Origin: Bacteroidota bacterium
Lineage (GTDB): Bacteria > Bacteroidota > Ignavibacteria > SZUA-365 > JAADGX01
DNA length: 12,307 nucleotides
Assembly: GCA_024276335.1 (NCBI GenBank)
Contig: JAJRXL010000011.1
Coordinates: forward strand, 1 to 12,307
Direction: 5' to 3'
A program made the position numbers and the translations under genes. Below the pieces are notes generated by a model. That model saw only the letters and a list, made by a program, of their open reading frames with translations. It was not told the DNA's origin and searched no databases. Shown here piece by piece: positions 1 through 6,807 of the stretch; positions within the stretch are counted from its first letter, which is position 1; each line of letters begins with the position of its first letter.

Positions 1-431
1 AAGTGTACGAGGAGATGCGGAGGGAAATGAGGATCGATCGTGCCAAGTCAACGATCCTGCCCCTCACGGAATTCTGTCTCATGCAGATTACGCGACAGCG
101 GATACGCGACAGCGTGCAGTTTTCCGTGCTGGAAGCTTGCCCGACGTGTGACGGTACCGGCCTTGTCCAGAGTAAAGCCTCACTTGTCATGCAGATTGAG
201 CGCTGGCTTAAACGTTTCCGGACGGAGACCTCGGAGCTTCGGCTGATCCTTCAGGTGCATCCCACCGCTGCTGAATACTTGCAGGAAGGGAAATTCAACC
301 GCCTCATGAAATTGATGTTAAAACATTTCGTCCGCATCAAATTGCAGAGCGACCCATCGGTCCAGGTTGGAAGTTTTCGCTTTCTCTCCGGTCGATCGGG
401 GAAAGACCTGACGTCGAAATACTTGCTCTGA
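1..431 (+). CDS. rng: Ribonuclease E/G family protein, C-terminal part (partial at the 5' window edge)
   Basis: This is the last 142 codons of an endoribonuclease of the RNase E/G family, which cuts single-stranded AU-rich RNA during rRNA maturation and mRNA decay. The reading frame is open from the first bases, so the gene starts upstream; the GTG at position 3 is an internal Val codon. The run RAKSTILPLTEFCLMQITRQR is close to the family block that follows the catalytic DNase I-like domain. CPTC at in-window residues 46-49, inside CPTCDGTG, is the zinc-link that joins subunits in the family. The catalytic aspartates should lie just upstream of the window. After the zinc-link there are only about 95 residues forming the small domain, and no long disordered degradosome scaffold, so the protein is RNase G-like rather than a full RNase E. 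It ends at a TGA and is followed by the dnaN promoter region. The family call is firm; G versus E is inferred. Confidence 0.9.
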   Translation, partial: VYEEMRREMRIDRAKSTILPLTEFCLMQITRQRIRDSVQFSVLEACPTCDGTGLVQSKASLVMQIERWLKRFRTETSELRLILQVHPTAAEYLQEGKFNRLMKLMLKHFVRIKLQSDPSVQVGSFRFLSGRSGKDLTSKYLL

Positions 432-480
432 ACGCTTGCCCCTACTTCATACCGACACCTCGCGGTACCGTCGTTTCGCT

Positions 481-509
481 TTGAATGTCCGCATGCTTTT
501 TTCTATATT
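481..509 (+). promoter_or_regulatory. Putative sigma70-type promoter for the dnaN operon
   Basis: A -35-like TTGAAT lies at 481-486 and a -10-like TATATT at 504-509, with the favoured 17-bp spacer. The -10 sits in an AT-rich run that also contains TAATAAT (511-517), a possible alternative -10. Transcription would begin near 516-525 and give a leader of about 140 nt before the dnaN ATG. It is the best promoter match I saw in the window and sits in its only long intergenic gap. It is based on consensus alone. Confidence 0.55.
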
Positions 510-651
510 TTAATAATGTAATGCCCTGTACCGGCGATTCGTTGTGCGGTGTTCGGATGCGACCGTACGGGACGAAAGAAACAAGTAAATATTACGCGGG
601 ATCACAAGCGAGATTTTTCACTCCCCGTCTTCACATCGCTGATTTTGTATC

Positions 652-658
652 AGGAGGT
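652..658 (+). promoter_or_regulatory. Strong Shine-Dalgarno site of dnaN
   Basis: AGGAGGT is a near-perfect anti-16S match a few bases before the ATG at 662. It fixes the dnaN start there rather than at the upstream in-frame ATG (485). It also shows that this organism uses Shine-Dalgarno initiation. Confidence 0.85.
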
Positions 659-661
659 TTC

Positions 662-1789
662 ATGAAATATTCCGTCGTGAGCACGGATCTGCAGAAAGCC
701 CTGGCGAAGATTATCCATGTAGTCCCCACGAAATCCACCATGCCCATCGTGGAAAACATCCTGATGGATTTGCAGAGGAATGCACTTCGTATGACCGCCA
801 CCGACCTGGATATTTTTATGACGATCGAAATTCCGGTGACGGGCGAGGAAGACGGCAGGATTGCCGTTCCCGCTCGCCGGTTGCACGAGATCGTTCGTTC
901 TTTGTCGAGCATGGAACTCGACGTGAACGCGGATCACGTGGCGGGAAAGATGGTGATGAAGACCCGGCAGGGCGAGTACCGGATGAGCGGCGAAACGGCG
1001 GACAATTTCCCGGCCAAGGAAGACGTCGACGAGGTCGTGTCGTTTACCCTCGCGTCGGAGCGGTGTTCGCAAATCATCGCCACAACGGCCTTCGCGGTCA
1101 GTACCGACGAGCTGCGTCCGGCCATGATGGGGGTGCTTTTCGAAATGAAACCTTCCGAGTTGCGGGCAGTCGCTACCGATGGGCATCGATTGGTGCGGGT
1201 GATTCAATCCAACATGGAAGAATTACCCCTGAACCCTGGTGAAGTGCACGAGGTGGTCATTCCGGCCCGGGCGTTGAATCTGATTTTGAAATCGATGGAG
1301 AGCGAACAAGTGGCCGTCCGAATCGGCAGCGCGTCCATTCGCTTTTCCATGGATGAACTTGAATTGCAATCCCGGATCATTGACGAAAAATACCCGAAGT
1401 ACGAAAGTGTGATCCCGGTGGAAAACGACAAGGTGCTTTCCGTCAATCGCTCCGCTCTGTTGGCCGCGGTGCGGAGAGTATCCATTTTCTCCAATTCCAT
1501 AACGAACCAGATACGCTTTTTTGTCGCGGACGGCGAACTGCGTGTGTCGGCTGAAGACATCGATTTCGGTGGTGAAGCCAAGGAATCCATGCCGTGCGCA
1601 TATACCGGGGAATCGATCGAGATCGGGTTCAACGCCAAGTACATAGAAGATGCGCTGGTGCACCTAGAAGGCGAAGAGGTGACATTCGAATTCAGCAGCC
1701 CGACCCGGGCCGGCGTCATGCGTCCATCCCAGCCGTTACCGGACCAGGATATCCTGATGCTGGTGATGCCTGTGCGGTTGAATGCCTGA
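662..1789 (+). CDS. dnaN: DNA polymerase III beta subunit (sliding clamp)
   Basis: DnaN forms the ring-shaped homodimer that tethers the replicative polymerase and many repair enzymes to DNA. From the ATG at 662 it has 375 residues, the usual length for three tandem clamp domains. It starts MKYSVVSTDLQKALA, as expected of domain 1. LRPAMMGVLFEM (from residue 151) and ATDGHRL (171-177) are hallmark domain-2 motifs. The C-terminus ends in LVMPVRLNA, matching the family M-P-[MV]-R-L tail that contributes to the partner-binding pocket. An AGGAGGT site immediately upstream sets the start. recF begins 2 bp after the stop, so the two are co-transcribed and probably translationally coupled. A promoter-like sequence lies about 150 bp upstream. 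There are no oddities in the protein. Confidence 0.97.
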   Translation: MKYSVVSTDLQKALAKIIHVVPTKSTMPIVENILMDLQRNALRMTATDLDIFMTIEIPVTGEEDGRIAVPARRLHEIVRSLSSMELDVNADHVAGKMVMKTRQGEYRMSGETADNFPAKEDVDEVVSFTLASERCSQIIATTAFAVSTDELRPAMMGVLFEMKPSELRAVATDGHRLVRVIQSNMEELPLNPGEVHEVVIPARALNLILKSMESEQVAVRIGSASIRFSMDELELQSRIIDEKYPKYESVIPVENDKVLSVNRSALLAAVRRVSIFSNSITNQIRFFVADGELRVSAEDIDFGGEAKESMPCAYTGESIEIGFNAKYIEDALVHLEGEEVTFEFSSPTRAGVMRPSQPLPDQDILMLVMPVRLNA

Positions 1790-1791
1790 GT

Positions 1792-2934
1792 ATGTATATC
1801 GAACGTGTCCATTTTCAATCTCTTCGAAACCATGTCGATACCAGCCTCACCTTGTCAAACGGCATTACGCTTTTGTGGGGAGAAAACGGGGCCGGAAAGA
1901 CGACCATTCTCGAAGCGATCTCTCTCGCGTGCCTGAGCCGTTCTTTTATTCATGGCCCCGATCGGAACCTGATTCGACGTGGCGACGAACGGTATGCTGT
2001 CCGAGCGGGCATGGCAAGCGCCAACGGAAACCGAAGCCAGGTGGAAATCGATTTTTCCCTGGCCGGGGGGCGGAAAAAGATTCGGCTGAATAACAACCCC
2101 CTGGCCTCGGCGGCCGAACTCATCGGGTTGTTTCCACTCGTGACCCTTTCCCCGCAATACCGGGGGATCACAAGCGGACCACCCTCGGAGCGCAGGTCGT
2201 TCATGGATATGGTTATCTCGCAGGCGCACCCGGCCTACGTGAAAGAACTCTTCGAATTCAGGCGTATCCTCCGGCATCGAAACGCGCTCCTGGGTAGTGC
2301 GGAAGGACTGGTCTCGCGGCTGGACAACGGAGCGCTGGATTCCTGGGACGATACCTATGTGCGTATCTGTGCGCGCATTCTCGAACGTCGACGGGCGTTT
2401 CTGGAACGGTTTACTCCGTACGTCGTGTCCGCATACGAGGAAATCGCGAACGCGGGCGAAGAACCACGCCTGGAATACCAGGCAACGTTCGATTGCCTGG
2501 AGGACCGGGAATTGTCGCTGGACGCGATGAAAGCGCAACTCAGGGAACATCTTGTTCACGACGTCCGGCGGGGTACGACCTTTATCGGTCCGCATCGTGA
2601 CGACCTGGCGTTATTGTTGAACGGCTTGGATGTGCGGCATCAAGCGTCACAAGGCCAGGTGAAAAGCTTTTTGATCGCGTTAAAGGTGGCGGAGTTTCGC
2701 TATCTCCAGGACCAGACTGAAGAAATTCCCGTCCTGCTTCTCGATGACATCTTCAGCGAGTTGGATGATATGAGGCTGGAACGAGTCTTGCACTTGATCG
2801 GACGCATCGGCCAGACCCTGATAACCTCTGTCAACAAATCAACGCGGCAGCTGTTGCCTACCATCGGAGCGCGATTCGATGTTTTCGAAGTCGCGGCCGG
2901 ACATGTACAAGCGGCTGTGGAGGAAGTGGTGTGA
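1792..2934 (+). CDS. recF: DNA replication and repair protein RecF
   Basis: RecF is an SMC/ABC-like ATPase that recognises gapped DNA and, with RecO and RecR, helps load RecA during gap repair and restart of stalled forks. The start chosen, ATG 1792, gives 380 residues and the canonical beginning MYIERVHFQSLRNH. Walker A is GENGAGKT at residues 30-37. The ABC signature region is ASQGQVKS (about 285-292). Walker B with the D-loop is VLLLDDIFSELD (from about residue 314). These motifs are complete, so the ATPase should be active. The frame stays open upstream to 1594, but that part overlaps dnaN and is not RecF-like. There is no strong Shine-Dalgarno site, and the 2-bp gap from dnaN suggests translation by coupling. 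Its stop overlaps the start of the DUF721 gene by 4 nt. Confidence 0.96.
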   Translation: MYIERVHFQSLRNHVDTSLTLSNGITLLWGENGAGKTTILEAISLACLSRSFIHGPDRNLIRRGDERYAVRAGMASANGNRSQVEIDFSLAGGRKKIRLNNNPLASAAELIGLFPLVTLSPQYRGITSGPPSERRSFMDMVISQAHPAYVKELFEFRRILRHRNALLGSAEGLVSRLDNGALDSWDDTYVRICARILERRRAFLERFTPYVVSAYEEIANAGEEPRLEYQATFDCLEDRELSLDAMKAQLREHLVHDVRRGTTFIGPHRDDLALLLNGLDVRHQASQGQVKSFLIALKVAEFRYLQDQTEEIPVLLLDDIFSELDDMRLERVLHLIGRIGQTLITSVNKSTRQLLPTIGARFDVFEVAAGHVQAAVEEVV

Positions 2935-3224
2935 AGGAGCTTTCACGCACATGGACGTTGGCGGAAGCGCTCGAAAGCATGGCGCAGCAGTTGGGCCTTC
3001 ACGGGAAGATCGGAGAACAAACGGTCATTCAACAGTGGCAGGAGCTAGTCGGCGAGGCCCTCGCTAACCATGCGCAGGTGCGCTCCATCCGGGATGGAAC
3101 TATGTTCATCACCGTGGAAGAATCGTCGTGGCGGTACGAGATCCATTTCAACCGCGAGGCTCTCCGGCGTAAGATCAACACCAAGCTGGGGCGGGAGATC
3201 ATCAAGGAAATTGTGGTTCGCTGA
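2931..3224 (+). CDS. dciA: DUF721 / DciA-like protein, probable replicative helicase loader or operator
   Basis: This is a 97-residue protein of the DUF721 family. DciA members assist loading of the replicative helicase DnaB in bacteria that lack DnaC/DnaI-type loaders. Visible features match the family's KH-like core: an N-terminal helical segment (TLAEALESMAQQLGL), then a W-x-x-[LI]-V-G-x-x-[LI]-A-x-H-A block (WQELVGEALANHAQV), a strand pair around GTMFITVEESSWRYEIHFNR, and a Lys/Arg-rich C-terminal helix. It has only the core domain, with none of the long disordered tail seen in some proteobacterial DciA. It begins with GTG at 2931, overlapping the recF stop (GTGA), with GGAGG at 2919-2923 placed 7 nt upstream. 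Its position after dnaN and recF supports a replication role. Family membership is well supported; helicase loading in this organism is inferred. Confidence 0.85.
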   Translation: MKELSRTWTLAEALESMAQQLGLHGKIGEQTVIQQWQELVGEALANHAQVRSIRDGTMFITVEESSWRYEIHFNREALRRKINTKLGREIIKEIVVR

Positions 3225-3293
3225 AGATGCGAGGATCGTTGATGTGATAAACATGGCGGGTTGTGAAATGGTAGTGGTCGCATTACAAAGCAG
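3225..3293 (+). other. Short intergenic gap between dciA and mnmE
   Basis: This is 69 bp with no clear promoter, terminator or Shine-Dalgarno site. It contains a possible 14-codon reading frame, ATG 3253 to TGA 3295-3297 (MAGCEMVVVALQSR). That stop overlaps the mnmE ATG as ATGA. There is no ribosome-binding site for it, and I do not call it a gene. Confidence 0.4.
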
Positions 3294-4754
3294 ATGATAT
3301 TGAACGACATCATGGAAAAAGAATCTGGTAAAGTGGTCATCGTGGATTTGGAGCAGCGCGCCCCTGCCCGGTTGCCGGGCAATGCCGATACTGTGGCCGC
3401 TATTGCTACTCCGCCGGGCACGGGTGGTATCGCCGTGATACGTATTTCCGGCCCATCGGCGCTCGAGCTTGCGGCGCGGGTGTTCCGGGGAGCTGACCTG
3501 CGAACGGTGTCGCCCCGGACCGCCCACTTCGGCAGGGTAATCGACGAGGCGGGAACCGTGGTGGACGAAGTTGTGGCGACTGTTTTCCACCGGCCGTCCT
3601 CATACACGGGCGAAGACACGGTCGAGCTGAGTTGTCATGGGGGGCGGGCGGTTGCGGCCGCGGTGTTGGAAACGGTGCTGCGTGGAGGAGGACGTCACGC
3701 GATGCCGGGCGAGTTCACGAAACGCGCGTTCCTGAATGGTCGCATCGATCTGGTGCAGGCGGAAGCCGTCGCGGATCTCATCCACGCGGAAACCCGTCGG
3801 GCACAGAGAGCATCCATCGTCCAATTGGAAGGACGACTGTCCGGCTTCGTACGAGAAGTGCGGGAGAAGCTGATGCAAACGGCGTCTGTTCTCGAGTTGA
3901 GCCTGGATTTTGCCGAAGATGATGTTCCTCTGGCCGAACCGGCGGAGCACCGTCGCAACCTCGAGGAATCGAAACGGGCGATCGGCATGCTCGTGAAATC
4001 GTATGATTCCGGCCGCGTGGTGCGCGAGGGAATACGGGTTGTAATCATCGGGCGACCGAACGCCGGCAAGTCCAGCCTTCTCAACGCGCTCTTGGGTGTG
4101 CCCAGGGCCATTGTTACGGAAGTACCGGGTACGACGCGGGATTACGTGGAGGAGGCGGCCGTGGTGGACGGAACGTTGTTTCGATTCGTGGATACCGCTG
4201 GATTGCGGGAGACCAGCGACCGGGTTGAGCGGGAAGGAATCGCCCGCACGATGGCCCAGCTCCAGGATGCGGATATCGTTATCGACGTGGTGGATGTGAC
4301 TTCTGGACCTGACGTGGAAATCCTTCTCGAAAATGAACGGCGGTGGTTGTCCGGCATCGTTCCTGGCGGCGTTGGCATGTGCATCGCGTTGAACAAAATC
4401 GACCTTAAACCGGAATCGGCGGTGATACAGGGTGCCGGGATGTTCCCGATTTCCGCCGTTCGATCCACCGGCATCGAGGAACTCCTGGCATGGTTGCAGG
4501 TCCGGGCGCGGAATCTCCAACCCCCGCTGGAAGACCAGACGCTGATTATCACCAACATGCGTCATCGCGACTGCCTCGCCCGGGCTGATGAGTATCTCGG
4601 GAACGCCTTGGAAGCGCTGGACGATGGACTGACCGAAGAATTCGTGGCCGTAAGCGTGCGCAACGCCTCGGACGCGCTGGGAGAGATCATCGGGGAAGTA
4701 ACGACCGAGGATGTATTACATGCTATTTTTTCCCGGTTCTGCATAGGAAAGTAA
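3294..4754 (+). CDS. mnmE: tRNA uridine-5-carboxymethylaminomethyl modification GTPase MnmE
   Basis: MnmE acts with MnmG to modify the wobble uridine (U34) of certain tRNAs to cmnm5U, using a formyl-folate bound by its N-terminal domain. The N-terminal domain starts at TVAAIATPPGTGGIAVIRISG. A helical domain follows, with the G domain inserted in it: G1 GRPNAGKSS (residues 253-261), G2 GTTRD (279-283), G3 DTAG (300-303) and G4 NKID (367-370). The protein ends exactly in FCIGK, whose Cys (483) is the family's conserved C-terminal cysteine. At 486 residues it is about 25-30 longer than typical, all at the N-terminus. Starts at ATG 3312, or TTG about 3375 just before the conserved domain, are therefore possible; none has a good Shine-Dalgarno site. 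ATG 3294 is the first start in the open frame. Its place between dciA and gyrB is unusual but near-origin locations are common for mnmE. Confidence 0.96.
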   Translation: MILNDIMEKESGKVVIVDLEQRAPARLPGNADTVAAIATPPGTGGIAVIRISGPSALELAARVFRGADLRTVSPRTAHFGRVIDEAGTVVDEVVATVFHRPSSYTGEDTVELSCHGGRAVAAAVLETVLRGGGRHAMPGEFTKRAFLNGRIDLVQAEAVADLIHAETRRAQRASIVQLEGRLSGFVREVREKLMQTASVLELSLDFAEDDVPLAEPAEHRRNLEESKRAIGMLVKSYDSGRVVREGIRVVIIGRPNAGKSSLLNALLGVPRAIVTEVPGTTRDYVEEAAVVDGTLFRFVDTAGLRETSDRVEREGIARTMAQLQDADIVIDVVDVTSGPDVEILLENERRWLSGIVPGGVGMCIALNKIDLKPESAVIQGAGMFPISAVRSTGIEELLAWLQVRARNLQPPLEDQTLIITNMRHRDCLARADEYLGNALEALDDGLTEEFVAVSVRNASDALGEIIGEVTTEDVLHAIFSRFCIGK

Positions 4755-4795
4755 TCAATCGTAGATACCTGATACATTAACACACAACGTGAATC

Positions 4796-6769
4796 ATGAC
4801 ACCAATTTCGTATGATGAAAACAGCATAAAAGTACTGGAAGGGCTTGAAGCAGTGCGGAAACGTCCTGCCATGTACATCGGGGACGTGAGTTCCCGCGGA
4901 TTGCATCACCTGGTCAACGAGGTCGTGGATAATTCTATCGACGAAGCGCTGGCAGGGTATTGCACCGAGATCACCGTGACCATTCACAAGGACGGTTCCG
5001 TTAGCGTCGCCGATAACGGTCGTGGTATTCCCGTGGGCATACATCCCACGGAGAAAATCAGCACTCTCGAGGTCGTGATGTGCCGGTTACACGCGGGCGG
5101 GAAATTCGATAAGCGCAGCTACAAGGTGTCCGGTGGTCTGCACGGGGTAGGGGTCTCCGTGGTCAACGCGCTCTCCGAGTGGTTGATTGCGGAAGTGCAT
5201 CGCGACGGAAAGAAATACCGGCAGAGATACGAAGCAGGCAAGCCGGTTACGCCGGTTGAGGAAATCGGCACGGCGCGCAAGACCGGCACGTTTATTACGT
5301 TCATGCCGGATAGATCCATCTTTAAAACGACCGAGTTCAGGTTCGATGTTCTTGCCGACCGGCTTCGCGAGCTGGCGTACCTGAACCGTACCATCAAGAT
5401 CACACTCGAGGATGAGATCGAGAATGAAAAGGAAGTGTTTCACTTCCGCGGTGGTCTTAAGGATTTCGTGAAATATATCGACAGCAACCGGACGCCGATT
5501 CTCAAGGACGTTATCTACATCGAGGGTGAACGTGACGGTACCCCGGTGGAACTCGCGTTGACGTACAATACGTCTTTCATGGAGAACATCTTCACTTACG
5601 TGAACAATATCAATACTCACGAGGGAGGGACGCATCTGGTCGGTCTCAAGACTGCTCTTACGCGATGCCTGAACAGTTACGCACTCCGGAACAAGCTCAT
5701 CAAGGAAGGGAAAATCAACATCCAGGGCGATGACTTTCGCGAGGGGCTGACCGCCGTGCTGAGCGTTAAGGTTGCTGAGCCGCAGTTCGAGGGGCAGACA
5801 AAGACCAAGCTGGGAAACAGCGAGACGAAGAGCATCGTCGAGACAATCGTCGGCGAGCAGCTCGCCCTGTACCTGGAAAAAAATCCGTCCGTGGCCAAGA
5901 GGATCATTGAAAAAGCGGTCCGGGCGGCAGAGGCACGGGAGGCCGCGCGAAAGGCCCGTGACCTCATCCGCCGCAAGAACGCATTGGACCACCTCAGTCT
6001 TCCCGGCAAGCTTGCGGATTGCTCCATTACGGACCCGGAGCACTGCGAGTTGTACATCGTCGAGGGAGATTCCGCCGGTGGATCGGCCAAACAGGGAAGG
6101 GACCGGAGCTTCCAGGCCATTCTTCCCATCCGGGGCAAGATCCTGAATGTCGAAAAGGCCAAGAAAAACAGGATATTCGAAAACAACGAGATCCGGGCGA
6201 TCATTTCCGCCATCGGCGCCGGGATCGGGGAGGATGAGAACGCCGACATGAGCGGATTGCGCTATGGGAAAATCATCCTCATGACCGACGCCGACGTGGA
6301 TGGTTCCCACATCCGCACACTCCTGCTCACGTTCCTGTTTCGTTACCTGCGGCACCTCATCGAAACCGGGCACGTGTACATTGCGCAGCCGCCCTTGTAC
6401 AAGATCAAGAAAGGCAAACAGGAACGGTACGCCTATGACGAGAAAGAACGAGACGAAATCATCAAGGAATTGCGCTCTCGTAGTAACGGCGACAATACGG
6501 AAAACGAGTCCGAGGAAGCCGAAGCGGAGGCCGGTACGAAACGGCGCGACGGGATACTCGTCTCCCGTTTCAAGGGTCTTGGCGAAATGAATCCCGACCA
6601 GTTGTGGAATACGACGATGAACCCGGAAAGCCGAACCTTGCTCCTGGTTACGCTGGAGAATGCCGCCGAAGCCGACCGGTTGTTTTCCATCCTGATGGGC
6701 GATTCAGTAGAACCACGCCGTAATTTCATTGAGAAGCACGCAAAGTACGTCCGCAACCTCGACGTCTGA
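4796..6769 (+). CDS. gyrB: DNA gyrase subunit B
   Basis: GyrB is the ATPase/Toprim subunit of the A2B2 topoisomerase that introduces negative supercoils ahead of replication forks. It has 657 residues from ATG 4796. The GHKL ATPase shows RKRPAMYIGD (21-30), the catalytic-base and Mg ligand region NEVVDNS (E42, N46), DNGRGIP (D73 onwards), GLHGVGVSVVNALS and QTKTKLGN. The Toprim domain has EGDSAGGSAKQGRDR (from E423) and DADVDGSH (498-505). GSAKQGRDR and the ILPIRGKILNVEKA block favour GyrB over ParE. A short Glu-rich insertion (about residues 563-584, NGDNTENESEEAEAEAG) interrupts the region just before the conserved RFKGLGEMNPDQLW block; it is low-complexity and probably a surface loop. There is no clear Shine-Dalgarno site in the 41-bp gap from mnmE, which also shows no terminator. 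The start matches the family well. Confidence 0.97.
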   Translation: MTPISYDENSIKVLEGLEAVRKRPAMYIGDVSSRGLHHLVNEVVDNSIDEALAGYCTEITVTIHKDGSVSVADNGRGIPVGIHPTEKISTLEVVMCRLHAGGKFDKRSYKVSGGLHGVGVSVVNALSEWLIAEVHRDGKKYRQRYEAGKPVTPVEEIGTARKTGTFITFMPDRSIFKTTEFRFDVLADRLRELAYLNRTIKITLEDEIENEKEVFHFRGGLKDFVKYIDSNRTPILKDVIYIEGERDGTPVELALTYNTSFMENIFTYVNNINTHEGGTHLVGLKTALTRCLNSYALRNKLIKEGKINIQGDDFREGLTAVLSVKVAEPQFEGQTKTKLGNSETKSIVETIVGEQLALYLEKNPSVAKRIIEKAVRAAEAREAARKARDLIRRKNALDHLSLPGKLADCSITDPEHCELYIVEGDSAGGSAKQGRDRSFQAILPIRGKILNVEKAKKNRIFENNEIRAIISAIGAGIGEDENADMSGLRYGKIILMTDADVDGSHIRTLLLTFLFRYLRHLIETGHVYIAQPPLYKIKKGKQERYAYDEKERDEIIKELRSRSNGDNTENESEEAEAEAGTKRRDGILVSRFKGLGEMNPDQLWNTTMNPESRTLLLVTLENAAEADRLFSILMGDSVEPRRNFIEKHAKYVRNLDV

Positions 6770-6775
6770 ATCTCC

Positions 6776-6798
6776 GTTCCCGCGTTCGAAAAGGGAGC
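6776..6798 (+). promoter_or_regulatory. Possible hairpin covering the histidine-kinase ribosome-binding site
   Basis: GTTCCC (6776-6781) can pair with GGGAGC (6793-6798), six pairs including one G-U, across an 11-nt loop. The 3' arm includes most of the Shine-Dalgarno-like AGGGAG (6792-6797), which lies 10 nt before the ATG at 6808. It has no U-run after it, so it is not a Rho-independent terminator. The pairing is seen directly; any regulatory role is speculative. Confidence 0.25.
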
Positions 6799-6807
6799 GT
6801 GTCCACG

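Larger units (their letters stand above)
432..661 (+). promoter_or_regulatory. Intergenic region and leader upstream of dnaN
   Basis: This is the largest non-coding stretch in the window, about 230 bp. It holds an AT-rich patch at about 497-520, a plausible sigma70 promoter, and a putative leader of roughly 145 nt that ends in an AGGAGGT ribosome-binding site. An in-frame ATG at 485 would extend DnaN by 59 residues. That extension does not resemble the clamp N-terminus and overlaps the promoter, so I treat it as non-coding. I found no convincing DnaA box (TTATNCACA) on either strand here, no Rho-independent terminator after the RNase gene, and no small gene. Confidence 0.65.

Noticed and set aside
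463..470. Palindrome CGGTACCG after the RNase gene as a terminator
   Set aside because: It has no loop and no U-tract, so it is just a short palindrome.
485..661. 59-residue N-terminal extension of DnaN from ATG 485
   Set aside because: It is not clamp-like, it overlaps the -10 region, and the strong AGGAGGT site sits directly before ATG 662.
711..719. DnaA-box-like TTATCCATG
   Set aside because: It has two mismatches to TTATCCACA, is a single copy, and lies inside dnaN coding sequence.
1594..1791. Upstream extension of the recF frame
   Set aside because: It overlaps dnaN entirely and is not RecF-like; the canonical start MYIERVHF is at 1792.
4950..4964. Sigma54-promoter-like TGGCAGGGTATTGCA
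   Set aside because: The GG-to-GC spacing is one base short, it lies inside gyrB coding sequence, and no co-oriented gene begins nearby.
5087..6373. Long minus-strand open frame (428 codons) antisense to gyrB, and a similar one at 8297-9313 antisense to the response regulator
   Set aside because: Both lie wholly opposite well-identified genes and show no recognisable protein motifs. They are the expected mirror of GC-rich codon usage.
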